Both the position numbers and the translations under genes were made by a program. A stretch of DNA of 7,203 bases from Deltaproteobacteria bacterium (GTDB lineage: Bacteria > Desulfobacterota > Desulfarculia > Adiutricales > Adiutricaceae). The notes beneath the pieces are model-generated. The model was not told the DNA's origin. It made no database searches and saw only the letters and a program-made list of their open reading frames with translations. Location of the stretch: the NCBI GenBank assembly GCA_031279155.1, contig JAITJB010000053.1, forward strand, positions 1 through 7,203, given 5' to 3'. This document shows positions 1 through 5,476 of this stretch, in pieces (position 1 is the first letter of the stretch; every line of letters begins with the position of its first letter).

Positions 1-295
1 TGATAATTTCTTTTTCTTGAGTTTCTTTGAAGTTTTTTACATCAACCGATAACTCGCGAGCCTGTTTTATGGTAACTAGTTTTCAAAAAACATATAGTGA
101 GCATAAGAAAGAAGAAACCCCTTGGTTTACAAGGGGTTTCGTAGAAATGAGAATATAAAAAAGAAGTAATAAACTTATATTGAATTTTCAAGGTTTTTCT
201 TGATACCTCAATCCCCCTGCGATACCGTAAATAGTACCGCAAAAATACCCGCGCTGCAAATCAATTTTGATACATTTTTTTGCATTTAAATGGAC
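1..295. other. Left-edge region without a supported gene
   Basis: AT-rich sequence beyond the tRNA terminator. A minus-strand reading frame runs off the left edge (about 1-80) and reads plausibly as charged protein, ending ...NFKETQEKEII, but it opens just after a TGA and contains no ATG, GTG or TTG, so I do not call it a gene. A 66-codon minus-strand frame (42-242) crosses the hairpin at 114-140, lacks a ribosome site and has no recognisable character. Between 141 and 295 there is a weak inverted repeat (GCGGTAC/GTATCGC with one G-T pair, roughly 220-241) and no convincing promoter. Confidence 0.5.
103..140 (-). terminator. Probable second rho-independent terminator
   Basis: A perfect 11-bp stem (GAAACCCCTTG at 114-124 with CAAGGGGTTTC at 130-140) closes a 5-base loop. 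On the minus strand it is followed by a pyrimidine tract rich in T (TTCTTTCTT). It lies about 155 bases past the main tRNA terminator, so it is either a back-up terminator or ends a short unit in 141-295 that I cannot identify. The plus-strand side lacks a T tract. Confidence 0.55.
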
Positions 296-335
296 AAAAA
301 AAACCAGGAAGCCCTTTATTTTAGCGGCTTCCTGG
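296..335 (-). terminator. Rho-independent terminator of the tRNA-Asn unit
   Basis: On the minus strand a perfect 10-bp stem (CCAGGAAGCC at 326-335 with GGCTTCCTGG at 304-313) with a 12-base loop is followed directly by eight T residues (complement of 296-303). It begins about 40 bases after the tRNA 3' end and is a textbook intrinsic terminator. Confidence 0.9.
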
Positions 336-375
336 AATTCTTTGCATTATATCTAATTTCATCTAATTACATGTT

Positions 376-451
376 TGGCTCCTCAGGACGGATTCGAACC
401 GCCGACCCGGTGGTTAACAGCCACCTGCTCTGCCAACTGAGCTACTGAGGA
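376..451 (-). tRNA. tRNA-Asn (anticodon GTT)
   Basis: The minus strand folds into a complete cloverleaf. The acceptor arms are TCCTCAG (451-445) and CTGAGGA (386-380). The D arm is GCTC...GAGC. The anticodon stem is GGTGG/CCACC around the loop CTGTTAA, giving anticodon GTT for asparagine. The T arm carries GGTTCGAATCC with one G-T pair in its stem. The discriminator base is G (379), and the CCA end is encoded (378-376), giving 76 bases in all. The gene stands alone between its own promoter and a strong terminator, so it is a single-gene transcription unit. I saw no second copy of the tRNA 3' end in the window, so there is no sign of an integrated element here. Confidence 0.97.
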
Positions 452-535
452 ACATCAAAAGGCTAACATATCAAATAGACAACTAACCGTCAGTTGACCA
501 ACAAATCACCTTGTTTACGGTTAACCAACTTGGGA

Positions 536-564
536 ATTTTACGATTACCGCCCTCTAAAGTCAA
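536..564 (-). promoter_or_regulatory. Sigma-70-type promoter for the tRNA-Asn gene
   Basis: On the minus strand TTGACT (564-559) lies exactly 17 bases before TAAAAT (541-536), a near-consensus pair. The predicted start at about 529 gives a leader of roughly 78 bases to be trimmed from the tRNA. It sits about 55 bases past the stop of the kinase gene at 619. A weaker pair closer to the tRNA, CTGACG (493-488), 17 bases, TATGTT (470-465), could act as a second start. Confidence 0.75.
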
Positions 565-618
565 GGGATTTTTTTTGGCGGCCATTCTAACAATCAAGCT
601 TTTAGCCAATTTTAGCTT

Positions 619-1821
619 CTAAACCATCTCCGCCAAAAGGCTGCTATTGGTTCTAAGCCAATTTAGCCCTCTTAAAAAGTGATCCAAGTAGCTGATGGCC
701 TCGTAGTCGTTGATGTTCTCACTATCTAGGTAATACCAAAGTTCGGTTAACCAATAGATCAGATACAAATAAGCGCTAGAGAGCATGCGCACGAAGACCT
801 GCCGTTCGGCTTTAGTAAAACTTGGAAGAGCGGTACTGCCCAAAACTGATTGATAGCCCTTAAGGAAATTTAAGCAGTCGTTGATTCTGAGCTGACCATC
901 GCTATCCATCTTCCAGGAACTGCAGCAGTAGACTATGCCTAAAGATAAGTCAAAGAGCCTAATGTCAACTTTCGACCAATCAAAATCATAGAGGCCAACG
1001 GTCTGTTCGCCGTCAAATTTAACGTTACCAGCATGATAGTCGCCGTGAATAGGGCACTGGACTAAGGCCTCGTATTCTTCGGGGCTGATTTTTTGCTCAT
1101 CAATGTGCCTTAGGATTTCCTTTAAGGCTTGGCTAAAATAAGAATGGAAGTGCGTTTCTATCGGCATCGCCGCCCGCTCGCTAAACATGCGCTTAAAATC
1201 GGGGACTAGCACATTAATTTTGGGCTCAGTCTTGCGCTGACTCTTGTCAGGGTTAAAGCCAAAGCTTGAGCTATGAAAGCGAGCTAAAAGGGCCCCTAGA
1301 TTCCAAAACTCTTGGGGCGTGCTCTCGTTGGCGATCCAGGTGTATTTATCTGTTCCGGCTAAGTAGCGGTAGACGGCAAAAACCCGGGTAACGGCTTGGC
1401 CGGCCTTTAGCTCATCGCATTTAACATAGCTGCGGCCATCTTTGGTCTTAAAGACGGTAGCGGCTTCTTTGAAGCCGTTTTTAATGGCGTACTCAATCAG
1501 ACCGTGCTCCATTAGAACATCGGTGTCAGTGACCTCGACCTTGTACTTGCGGACGAAATACTCTTTTTCGACCCCATCTTTGACCACTGTCACCCCGAAG
1601 CTACGGTTGGTATAACCACCGAAGACCTCGAAGATATCTTTCAACGAGCCAAGATCGTAGTCCTCGTCGAAAAGCTTATGCAGCTGGTTGTAGAGCACTT
1701 GGGACTCCACGGCCGCGTAAATGTCGTTTATGTGCCGGCGGGAGTTAATGAGGTGCTCCCGGTACTGCTCCATTTTTAAAGGGGCAATGGCGGCGATTAA
1801 TTTCATTTTACTTGTATCCAT
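619..1821 (-). CDS. APH/choline-kinase-fold small-molecule kinase (kinase 1)
   Basis: A 400-residue cytoplasmic protein of the aminoglycoside phosphotransferase/choline kinase superfamily, which transfers the ATP gamma-phosphate to a hydroxyl of a small molecule. Visible marks: a nucleotide-loop-like GGYTNRSFGV near residue 69, followed by a beta strand with a lysine-bearing YFVRKYK; the catalytic Brenner motif HGDYHAGN (H259, D261, N266); and the metal-binding segment YDFDW (D279, D281). The rest is helical and rich in Trp and Tyr, as expected for a substrate-binding region. It is longer than LicA-type choline kinases (about 290 residues) and has an extra N-terminal helical section. The ATG at 1821 is chosen because GGAGGT lies 7 bases upstream. 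The stop is TAG. It is a clear paralogue of the product at 5477-6721. It lies 338 bases after the methyltransferase gene and may be co-transcribed with it. The substrate is unknown; choline, another amino alcohol or a hydroxylated quaternary amine is inferred from the neighbours only. Confidence 0.85.
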   Translation of the reverse strand: MDTSKMKLIAAIAPLKMEQYREHLINSRRHINDIYAAVESQVLYNQLHKLFDEDYDLGSLKDIFEVFGGYTNRSFGVTVVKDGVEKEYFVRKYKVEVTDTDVLMEHGLIEYAIKNGFKEAATVFKTKDGRSYVKCDELKAGQAVTRVFAVYRYLAGTDKYTWIANESTPQEFWNLGALLARFHSSSFGFNPDKSQRKTEPKINVLVPDFKRMFSERAAMPIETHFHSYFSQALKEILRHIDEQKISPEEYEALVQCPIHGDYHAGNVKFDGEQTVGLYDFDWSKVDIRLFDLSLGIVYCCSSWKMDSDGQLRINDCLNFLKGYQSVLGSTALPSFTKAERQVFVRMLSSAYLYLIYWLTELWYYLDSENINDYEAISYLDHFLRGLNWLRTNSSLLAEMV

Positions 1822-1906
1822 CGAGGTAACCTCCGAGATGGCTTCTAGGCTCTTGGAGGGCTTTAATCTAACTTAATAGAAAGCTTTTAAGCCGCTGGTA
1901 GCTCTT

Positions 1907-1937
1907 AAGAAGAAAAAGTCTCCATAGCCCGGACTTT
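1907..1937 (-). terminator. Terminator-like hairpin in the kinase 1 leader
   Basis: On the minus strand AAAGTC (1937-1932) pairs with GACTTT (1920-1915) around an 11-base loop and runs into TTTTTCTTCTT. The stem is short and its 3' arm overlaps the T tract, so it may be a weak intrinsic terminator or attenuator. It lies about 85 bases before the kinase 1 start, downstream of a stronger stem at 1939-1968. Confidence 0.4.
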
Positions 1938-2107
1938 AAACGGGTGGCGCGCTTGTGACCCGCCCGTTGGTTTCGGGATAAGATCCCGATAAGATATCTA
2001 CCTCCTGTTCGGCCTTCGGCTGCCGACATTTTGGCGCATTTTTTATCGCTCACCATTAGGTGAGCTTTAGAATTTAGGAAAACTAAAATTTAGATATTGG
2101 CATTTAC

Positions 2108-2143
2108 CCTCTACCCGAAAAGGTTTACCTAACCGGGTAGAGG
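2108..2143 (-). repeat. Stable hairpin after the methyltransferase gene
   Basis: Arms CCTCTACCCG (2143-2134) and CGGGTAGAGG (2117-2108) pair perfectly over 10 bp, and a second stem AGGT/ACCT sits inside the loop. It starts 17 bases past the methyltransferase stop. No T tract follows, so it is more likely an RNA-stabilising or processing hairpin, or a leaky terminator, than a full stop. That would allow transcription to continue to kinase 1. Confidence 0.6.
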
Positions 2144-2159
2144 ATTTAGGCCTTTGATT

Positions 2160-3668
2160 TTATTCGTACCAGATTGCATCGCCAGGCGGCAAATTGGGGA
2201 TGTGTTCGCGGACTTTTTGGTCTATCTCAGCGGCTAAAACATTGGGGTTGGGCTTGGTCAGGATTTTCTTGGCCAAGGCCGCCGCTTGGCTAGCGGCGTC
2301 AGGCTTACCGTCGTTTATCCACTTACTCCTAAAGCCCCTGACCCCGATGGTCGGGTAATGAGTGACCTTTCTAAGGTTTCTAGCCGTGTGCGGCAGGACC
2401 ATGTAGTTACCGCCCGGGCCAGTTTTGTGGATGAGCTCTAAGCACAGATCGTTTTGATCGTAGACTATGCCCTTTTTAAGGTGCTTGAGGTTTAAGGCGA
2501 TCTCGTTATCGATAACGGCTTTAGCAAAGTCAAAGGCCATGAGGCCGCCTAAAAGCCCGCCCATGTTAAATAAGTCGGCTCCGGCAAGTAACGCGGCCGC
2601 CGTGTTTAAGCTGGTCTCGTAGCCGTTTTGGACGTCATTGGACTGCGAGTTGGTAAGACCGATATAACCGCCCGAGGGCACGTTATAGTAGCGAGCCATC
2701 TCCGAGTGACCCATCTGTAAGATGCCGGTTTCAATGGCCCCGGGGGCGTAGTCGCCATTTCTCATGTCGCCCACCGTCGATAAGACGGCGTAGATGACCC
2801 CGGATCCCGGGCGGATGGCCTGCATGAGAAAACAAAGCGATAAGAACTCAGCGTTACCCATAGTTAAGGTGGCCAGTAAACTCATCGGCGAAGTCATGCC
2901 GGCGTTGGGGACGATAGTCCCGTAAACAGGCAGCCCCAACTTAGCTAGATGGACGACCGAAGCGGTTGACTCAACGTCGTAAGTTAAAGGCGAGATAACC
3001 GGGCAGTAGTGATGGTTAATAAAGGGCCGCTTAAAATAAGCTTCTTTACTACCGGCGATGGTGTAGCCTAAATCTAAGACCTTCTCTAGGTCAGGAATTG
3101 ATGGGGTATTTGAGCGAACAGGTTTTTTACAGTTCTTAAGCGCCGGGTAGAAACGGTAAAGCGATCTCATTTCTGGCGGAGCGTCGTCAGCTAAAATGGA
3201 AATGGAATAAACATCAAAACCCTTAAGCTCGTTGATCAAATAGGCGATGTTAGCCACATCGAGACTGGTACCGCGTCGCTCTTCGCCAGTGACCGGGTCA
3301 ACGACGTTGGGGGCCGAGGAACCCGTGACCACCACCGGTCGATCGCCTGGCAGAGTCACATCCAACTCCGGCGTCTGAGCGGTAAAGGTGTAGGTTGGGG
3401 GCACTGAGGTCATCTTCTCGCCGACAATCTGGCGGGGGAAAAAGACCTTGTCGCCATCGACTCTACAGCCGTGTTTCTGGAATATCTCCAGAGCCTCCCT
3501 ATTTTTGACGACCATGCCAGTTTCCTCGAGGATGGTCAGAGAAGCCTCGTGGATGTTCTTTTTCTGCTCGTCAGTAAAAAAATTGTAAAAATTCATTGGC
3601 CGTCCGTCAAGTCCCAAAGCAATGCTAGCTTTGGTGACTTGACAGCCTCCTTTCGTTGGTAGGTTCAA
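2160..3668 (-). CDS. MttB-superfamily corrinoid methyltransferase, non-pyrrolysine type
   Basis: A cytoplasmic TIM-barrel methyltransferase of the trimethylamine methyltransferase (MttB) superfamily. Family members move a methyl group from a tertiary or quaternary amine onto a cob(I)alamin carrier protein. Visible marks: the family-type N-terminus NFYNFFTDEQKKNIHEASLTIL (residues 26-47), the barrel segment around NDVQNGYETSLN (344-355), and the C-terminal GPGGNYMVLPHTARNL (417-432). The length is 502 residues from the TTG at 3668, or 478 from the ATG at 3596, close to the usual 470-500. The frame is uninterrupted, with no internal TAG, so pyrrolysine is not used. Such members include glycine betaine, proline betaine and carnitine demethylases, so the substrate is open. 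The TTG start has AGGGAGGGG 9 bases upstream, but a stronger AAAGGAGG lies inside the frame (3653-3646), so the exact start is uncertain. No corrinoid protein gene is adjacent. The gene has its own promoter and leader. Confidence 0.9.
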   Translation of the reverse strand: MNLPTKGGCQVTKASIALGLDGRPMNFYNFFTDEQKKNIHEASLTILEETGMVVKNREALEIFQKHGCRVDGDKVFFPRQIVGEKMTSVPPTYTFTAQTPELDVTLPGDRPVVVTGSSAPNVVDPVTGEERRGTSLDVANIAYLINELKGFDVYSISILADDAPPEMRSLYRFYPALKNCKKPVRSNTPSIPDLEKVLDLGYTIAGSKEAYFKRPFINHHYCPVISPLTYDVESTASVVHLAKLGLPVYGTIVPNAGMTSPMSLLATLTMGNAEFLSLCFLMQAIRPGSGVIYAVLSTVGDMRNGDYAPGAIETGILQMGHSEMARYYNVPSGGYIGLTNSQSNDVQNGYETSLNTAAALLAGADLFNMGGLLGGLMAFDFAKAVIDNEIALNLKHLKKGIVYDQNDLCLELIHKTGPGGNYMVLPHTARNLRKVTHYPTIGVRGFRSKWINDGKPDAASQAAALAKKILTKPNPNVLAAEIDQKVREHIPNLPPGDAIWYE

Positions 3669-3844
3669 AAATAAAAACCCCTCCCTGGTTGTCCGGAACC
3701 AGAAATTCGGCCAGGGGCAACCGGCCTAGGGGGTTGGCCGGATACGTCAAAGGCCCCCAGACCGGTAGATTCATAACCTAGTTGGTTCTAATCTGATGCA
3801 GTTCTGAATCAAATTTGCTACATTAACGGCTTAAACAGCCGTTA
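3669..3844 (-). promoter_or_regulatory. Folded 5' leader of the methyltransferase mRNA
   Basis: About 177 untranslated bases lie between the predicted transcription start and the TTG at 3668; the part near the gene is GC-rich and folds in alternative ways. CCGGCC/GGCCGG (3721-3741) competes with a GGGGG/CCCCC pairing (3729-3733 with 3754-3758). CTGGTT/AACCAG (3685-3702) competes with CCCTGG/CCAGGG (3683-3688 with 3711-3716). Both of the last pairs include part of the ribosome site AGGGAGGGG (3686-3678). I found no cobalamin box or other riboswitch signature I recognise. A cis-acting RNA control of translation is plausible but unproven. Confidence 0.4.
3824..3844. repeat. Inverted repeat at the predicted transcription start
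   Basis: TAACGGC and GCCGTTA, perfect 7-base arms separated by 7 bases, begin at the predicted start site just after the -10 element. This position suits either a repressor operator or a protective hairpin at the 5' end of the mRNA. Confidence 0.5.
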
Positions 3845-3850
3845 TAATTC

Positions 3851-3880
3851 ATATTAACGTATTCCAAAAATACTTGTCAA
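3851..3880 (-). promoter_or_regulatory. Sigma-70-type promoter of the methyltransferase unit
   Basis: On the minus strand a perfect TTGACA (3880-3875) lies 18 bases before TAATAT (3856-3851), which matches the -10 consensus at four of six positions. The predicted start is near 3844. This separates the methyltransferase from the upstream transporter group. Confidence 0.75.
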
Positions 3881-3895
3881 GCTTTATTTAAAGTT

Positions 3896-3915
3896 AAAAT
3901 CTTGAACAAGATTTT
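3896..3915. promoter_or_regulatory. Palindromic candidate operator upstream of the promoter
   Basis: AAAATCTTG and CAAGATTTT form perfect 9-base arms around AA. The centre (3905.5) is about 61 bases upstream of the predicted start at 3844, a spacing typical for activators that contact RNA polymerase from upstream. The 3' flank is not a T tract on either strand and no gene ends here, so a DNA-binding site fits better than a terminator. The regulator is unknown; the small winged-helix protein encoded next door is one candidate. Confidence 0.5.
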
Positions 3916-4010
3916 CTTCCGGGTCTTGGGTACTGTCTAACTTTTTTTTATAAACTATAGAACGTTAATACCATACTTTTGACAAACGTTTCCTCTAGTC
4001 AGGCTTAGAA

Positions 4011-4050
4011 CGCGGGCAGACCAAAGATAGTCTGCCCACGGTTTTTTTTT
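4011..4050 (+). terminator. Strong hairpin terminator between the two gene groups
   Basis: GGGCAGAC (4014-4021) and GTCTGCCC (4030-4037) pair perfectly and the outer CG/CG pairs extend the stem. Nine T residues follow on the plus strand (4042-4050), so as an intrinsic terminator it is best formed for plus-strand transcription, although no plus-strand gene precedes it. On the minus strand it follows the winged-helix gene's stop by about 13 bases, has A residues before it and only TTCT after it, so it may also end or stabilise that mRNA (bidirectional use). Confidence 0.6.
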
Positions 4051-4053
4051 GCC

Positions 4054-4335
4054 TTACAAAGTGGCCGGCAGGTATTTAGTCCGGGCCTTACCGGCCTCAG
4101 TGATGACGTACTGGTAGCGGGCCTCACCTTCGCTATCAAAATACGGCTCGACCGACTCGATCAAGCCCACGGCTTTGATGCTCATCAGGTGACTTTCCAT
4201 GAGCTCTAAGCTGAACTGTCCTTCACCAGCGTATTCCTCGTATAGCTCCTTGTAGAGCTCCTCGGTTTTAACCGGTTTTCCAGCCGCTTTATTGAGAATG
4301 TGGATAATGCGGAAGCGCAAGGGTAAAACGGCCAT
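4054..4335 (-). CDS. Small winged-helix-like protein, possible regulator
   Basis: A 93-residue protein I cannot place in a named family. Its pattern fits a winged helix-turn-helix: helix RFRIIHILNKAAG (7-19); a helix-turn-helix-like stretch from KTEELYKELYEEY to LELMESHLMSIKAVGLIE (23-60); then a hairpin wing with EGEARYQYVITEAGKARTKYL (69-89), whose ITEAGKA resembles the end of PadR- and MarR-like domains. It has no membrane segment or signal peptide. The ATG at 4335 is preceded by GGGAGGT at 5-6 bases, and only 12 bases separate it from the transporter stop, so the two are almost certainly co-transcribed and perhaps translationally coupled. The partnership suggests a local regulator or sensor of the transported compound. 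DNA binding is inferred from the fold alone. Confidence 0.75.
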   Translation of the reverse strand: MAVLPLRFRIIHILNKAAGKPVKTEELYKELYEEYAGEGQFSLELMESHLMSIKAVGLIESVEPYFDSEGEARYQYVITEAGKARTKYLPATL

Positions 4336-4347
4336 TTTTTACCTCCC

Positions 4348-5403
4348 TTAGGTGTTGCGGAGCTTGAAGAGCTCACGGGGATTAGCGGATACCAAGATAG
4401 CGCCGACGGCGATAAAACCAGCACCCAAGAAGAGTTGGCCAGTGGCCACGAAGCCGGTAAAAACCGCGCCGAAGATGACTCCCCACAGAGCGTAGGTAAC
4501 GTTTAGAGCCATGGCCCGGGCGACGCCGGTCATGTTTAGGGCGCGATACCAGTAAACGTAGGAAAAGCCTCCCAAAAATCCCCCAAAGGCGTATATCGGC
4601 AGTGCCGAAGTCGAGCCGACTTGCATAACCAGCTCCCAGATGGGGGTGAGACCAAACTTTGGCCCCATGTAGAGGGTGACGATGGGGATAACGAAGATAA
4701 AATAGGCTATGGCGCTAACGCCCTCGCGGATACCTAGGGCGATATCGGGATCGATCATGTCCATGCCGTAGGTCGAAAGGAGGCCCTCAGAGGCCCAGCC
4801 CAAACAAGCTAGAGTGGTTAGGATCATGCCAACGGTAAAGAACTCGCCTTTGGGCGCATCCATGGGCGCGTAATAGACGACAAAGGCCCCGAGGATACAC
4901 AAGACCACCCCTAGCCAAACGCGGAGAGGGTTTCGCTCTTTAAAAAAGATGGTCGCCAAAATTGCCGCCACCGCCGGGTAAGCCGCCGTAATGGGTAGAG
5001 CGAAAGCCGCGTTAACTAAGGTTATGCCTAGTAAGTAGCCGCTCATGCCAATGGGTCCACCCAAAATGGCCCCTATGCAGACCATCTTGCCCGGTTTAGT
5101 CCTTAAGGTGCGGCCATACTCTTTGAACTTACCGCTCCTGATGTTGTGAACACCAACCCACAAGGCGGCGAAGGTGTCGTGCATGATGGCCCCGCAGATG
5201 GCCATGGCCACCATGACAGCTAAAGCCGAGTCTCCTCCCCCTGAAAGGTCAATACTCAAAAATGGCTCAAAGCCTAGGGCCGTCCCTAGAATCGTGCCCG
5301 ATGCCGCCCAAAGGACACCAGACATCAAGCCGGCTAAAATGCCCCGCTTAGCATGCTTAAGCTGCTTGGCATCCAAGACTTCCTGTGGTGATTTGTCAGC
5401 CAT
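4348..5403 (-). CDS. DMT/EamA-family transporter, LicB-like
   Basis: A 351-residue inner-membrane carrier of the drug/metabolite transporter superfamily. A short charged cytoplasmic N-terminus (1-20) is followed by about ten hydrophobic helices, the first around GILAGLMSGVLWAASGTILG and the last around LFLGAGFIAVGAILVSA. There is a loop with basic residues (about 86-103), and AAYPAVAAILATIFFKERN ends helix 4 as in EamA repeats. The N-terminal helix and the later MHDTFAALWV recall LicB choline permeases, though this protein is longer than LicB (about 290). That, with kinases of the LicA superfamily and an amine methyltransferase nearby, makes choline or another quaternary amine a reasonable substrate guess, but it is inference. 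The ATG at 5403 has AAGGAGGT 5 bases upstream. It follows kinase 2 by 73 bases and precedes the winged-helix gene by 12. Confidence 0.85.
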   Translation of the reverse strand: MADKSPQEVLDAKQLKHAKRGILAGLMSGVLWAASGTILGTALGFEPFLSIDLSGGGDSALAVMVAMAICGAIMHDTFAALWVGVHNIRSGKFKEYGRTLRTKPGKMVCIGAILGGPIGMSGYLLGITLVNAAFALPITAAYPAVAAILATIFFKERNPLRVWLGVVLCILGAFVVYYAPMDAPKGEFFTVGMILTTLACLGWASEGLLSTYGMDMIDPDIALGIREGVSAIAYFIFVIPIVTLYMGPKFGLTPIWELVMQVGSTSALPIYAFGGFLGGFSYVYWYRALNMTGVARAMALNVTYALWGVIFGAVFTGFVATGQLFLGAGFIAVGAILVSANPRELFKLRNT

Positions 5404-5438
5404 GCATTACCTCCTTAATGGTAGCGCTAGAGGTGTAA

Positions 5439-5470
5439 ACAGAGGCTTTTGGCTCTTTTAAAGCCTCTGT
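5439..5470 (-). repeat. Hairpin between kinase 2 and the transporter gene
   Basis: ACAGAGGCTTT and AAAGCCTCTGT pair perfectly over 11 bp with a 10-base loop. It starts 7 bases past the kinase 2 stop. On the minus strand only TTTACACC follows, so it is at best a weak terminator. It may trim transporter expression relative to kinase 2 or mark an mRNA processing point within one operon. Confidence 0.6.
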
Positions 5471-5476
5471 CAGAGC

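Larger units (their letters stand above)
1822..2159 (-). other. 338-base hairpin-rich gap before kinase 1
   Basis: No gene is supported here. Reading toward kinase 1 there are, in order: the hairpin at 2108-2143; a small hairpin GCTCACC/GGTGAGC with loop TAAT (about 2049-2066); an AGGAGGT with no usable start codon at the right distance (about 1998-2004); CGGGAT/ATCCCG (1974-1988); an AACGGG/CCCGTT stem (1939-1968); and a hairpin with a T-rich tail (1907-1937). A 62-codon frame at 1868-2056 runs through all of these, has no ribosome site and a random-looking basic product, so it is not annotated. I see no strong promoter. The region could be a regulatory leader for kinase 1 or the decayed remains of a gene. 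Confidence 0.5.

Noticed and set aside
42..242. 66-codon minus-strand frame
   Set aside because: It crosses a strong hairpin, has no ribosome site and no protein-like pattern.
376..451. tRNA gene as an integration site for a mobile element
   Set aside because: No repeated tRNA 3' end, integrase or transposase is visible in the window.
549..583. Plus-strand hairpin-like pairs (CCCT/AGGG and CCGCC/GGCGG) near a T8 run
   Set aside because: Stems are only 4-5 bp, nothing is transcribed from the plus strand before them, and the region is explained by the tRNA promoter on the other strand.
486..621. Open frame of about 44 codons continuing past the TAG stop of kinase 1, which could suggest pyrrolysine read-through
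   Set aside because: The stretch holds a near-consensus promoter for the tRNA gene and does not extend any kinase motif; an open frame this short is expected by chance. The MttB-like gene itself uses no TAG.
1868..2056. 62-codon minus-strand frame before kinase 1
   Set aside because: The start lies inside a hairpin without a ribosome site; the product is a random-looking basic peptide spanning several stem-loops.
3669..3844. Cobalamin riboswitch ahead of the methyltransferase
   Set aside because: Expected for a corrinoid-linked gene, but I find no B12-box-like sequence in the leader; the folding here is of another kind.
5174..5461. Plus-strand frames opposite the transporter (and similar ones at 3471-3662 and 6323-6619)
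   Set aside because: They are antisense to well-supported genes, lack ribosome sites and have no family resemblance.
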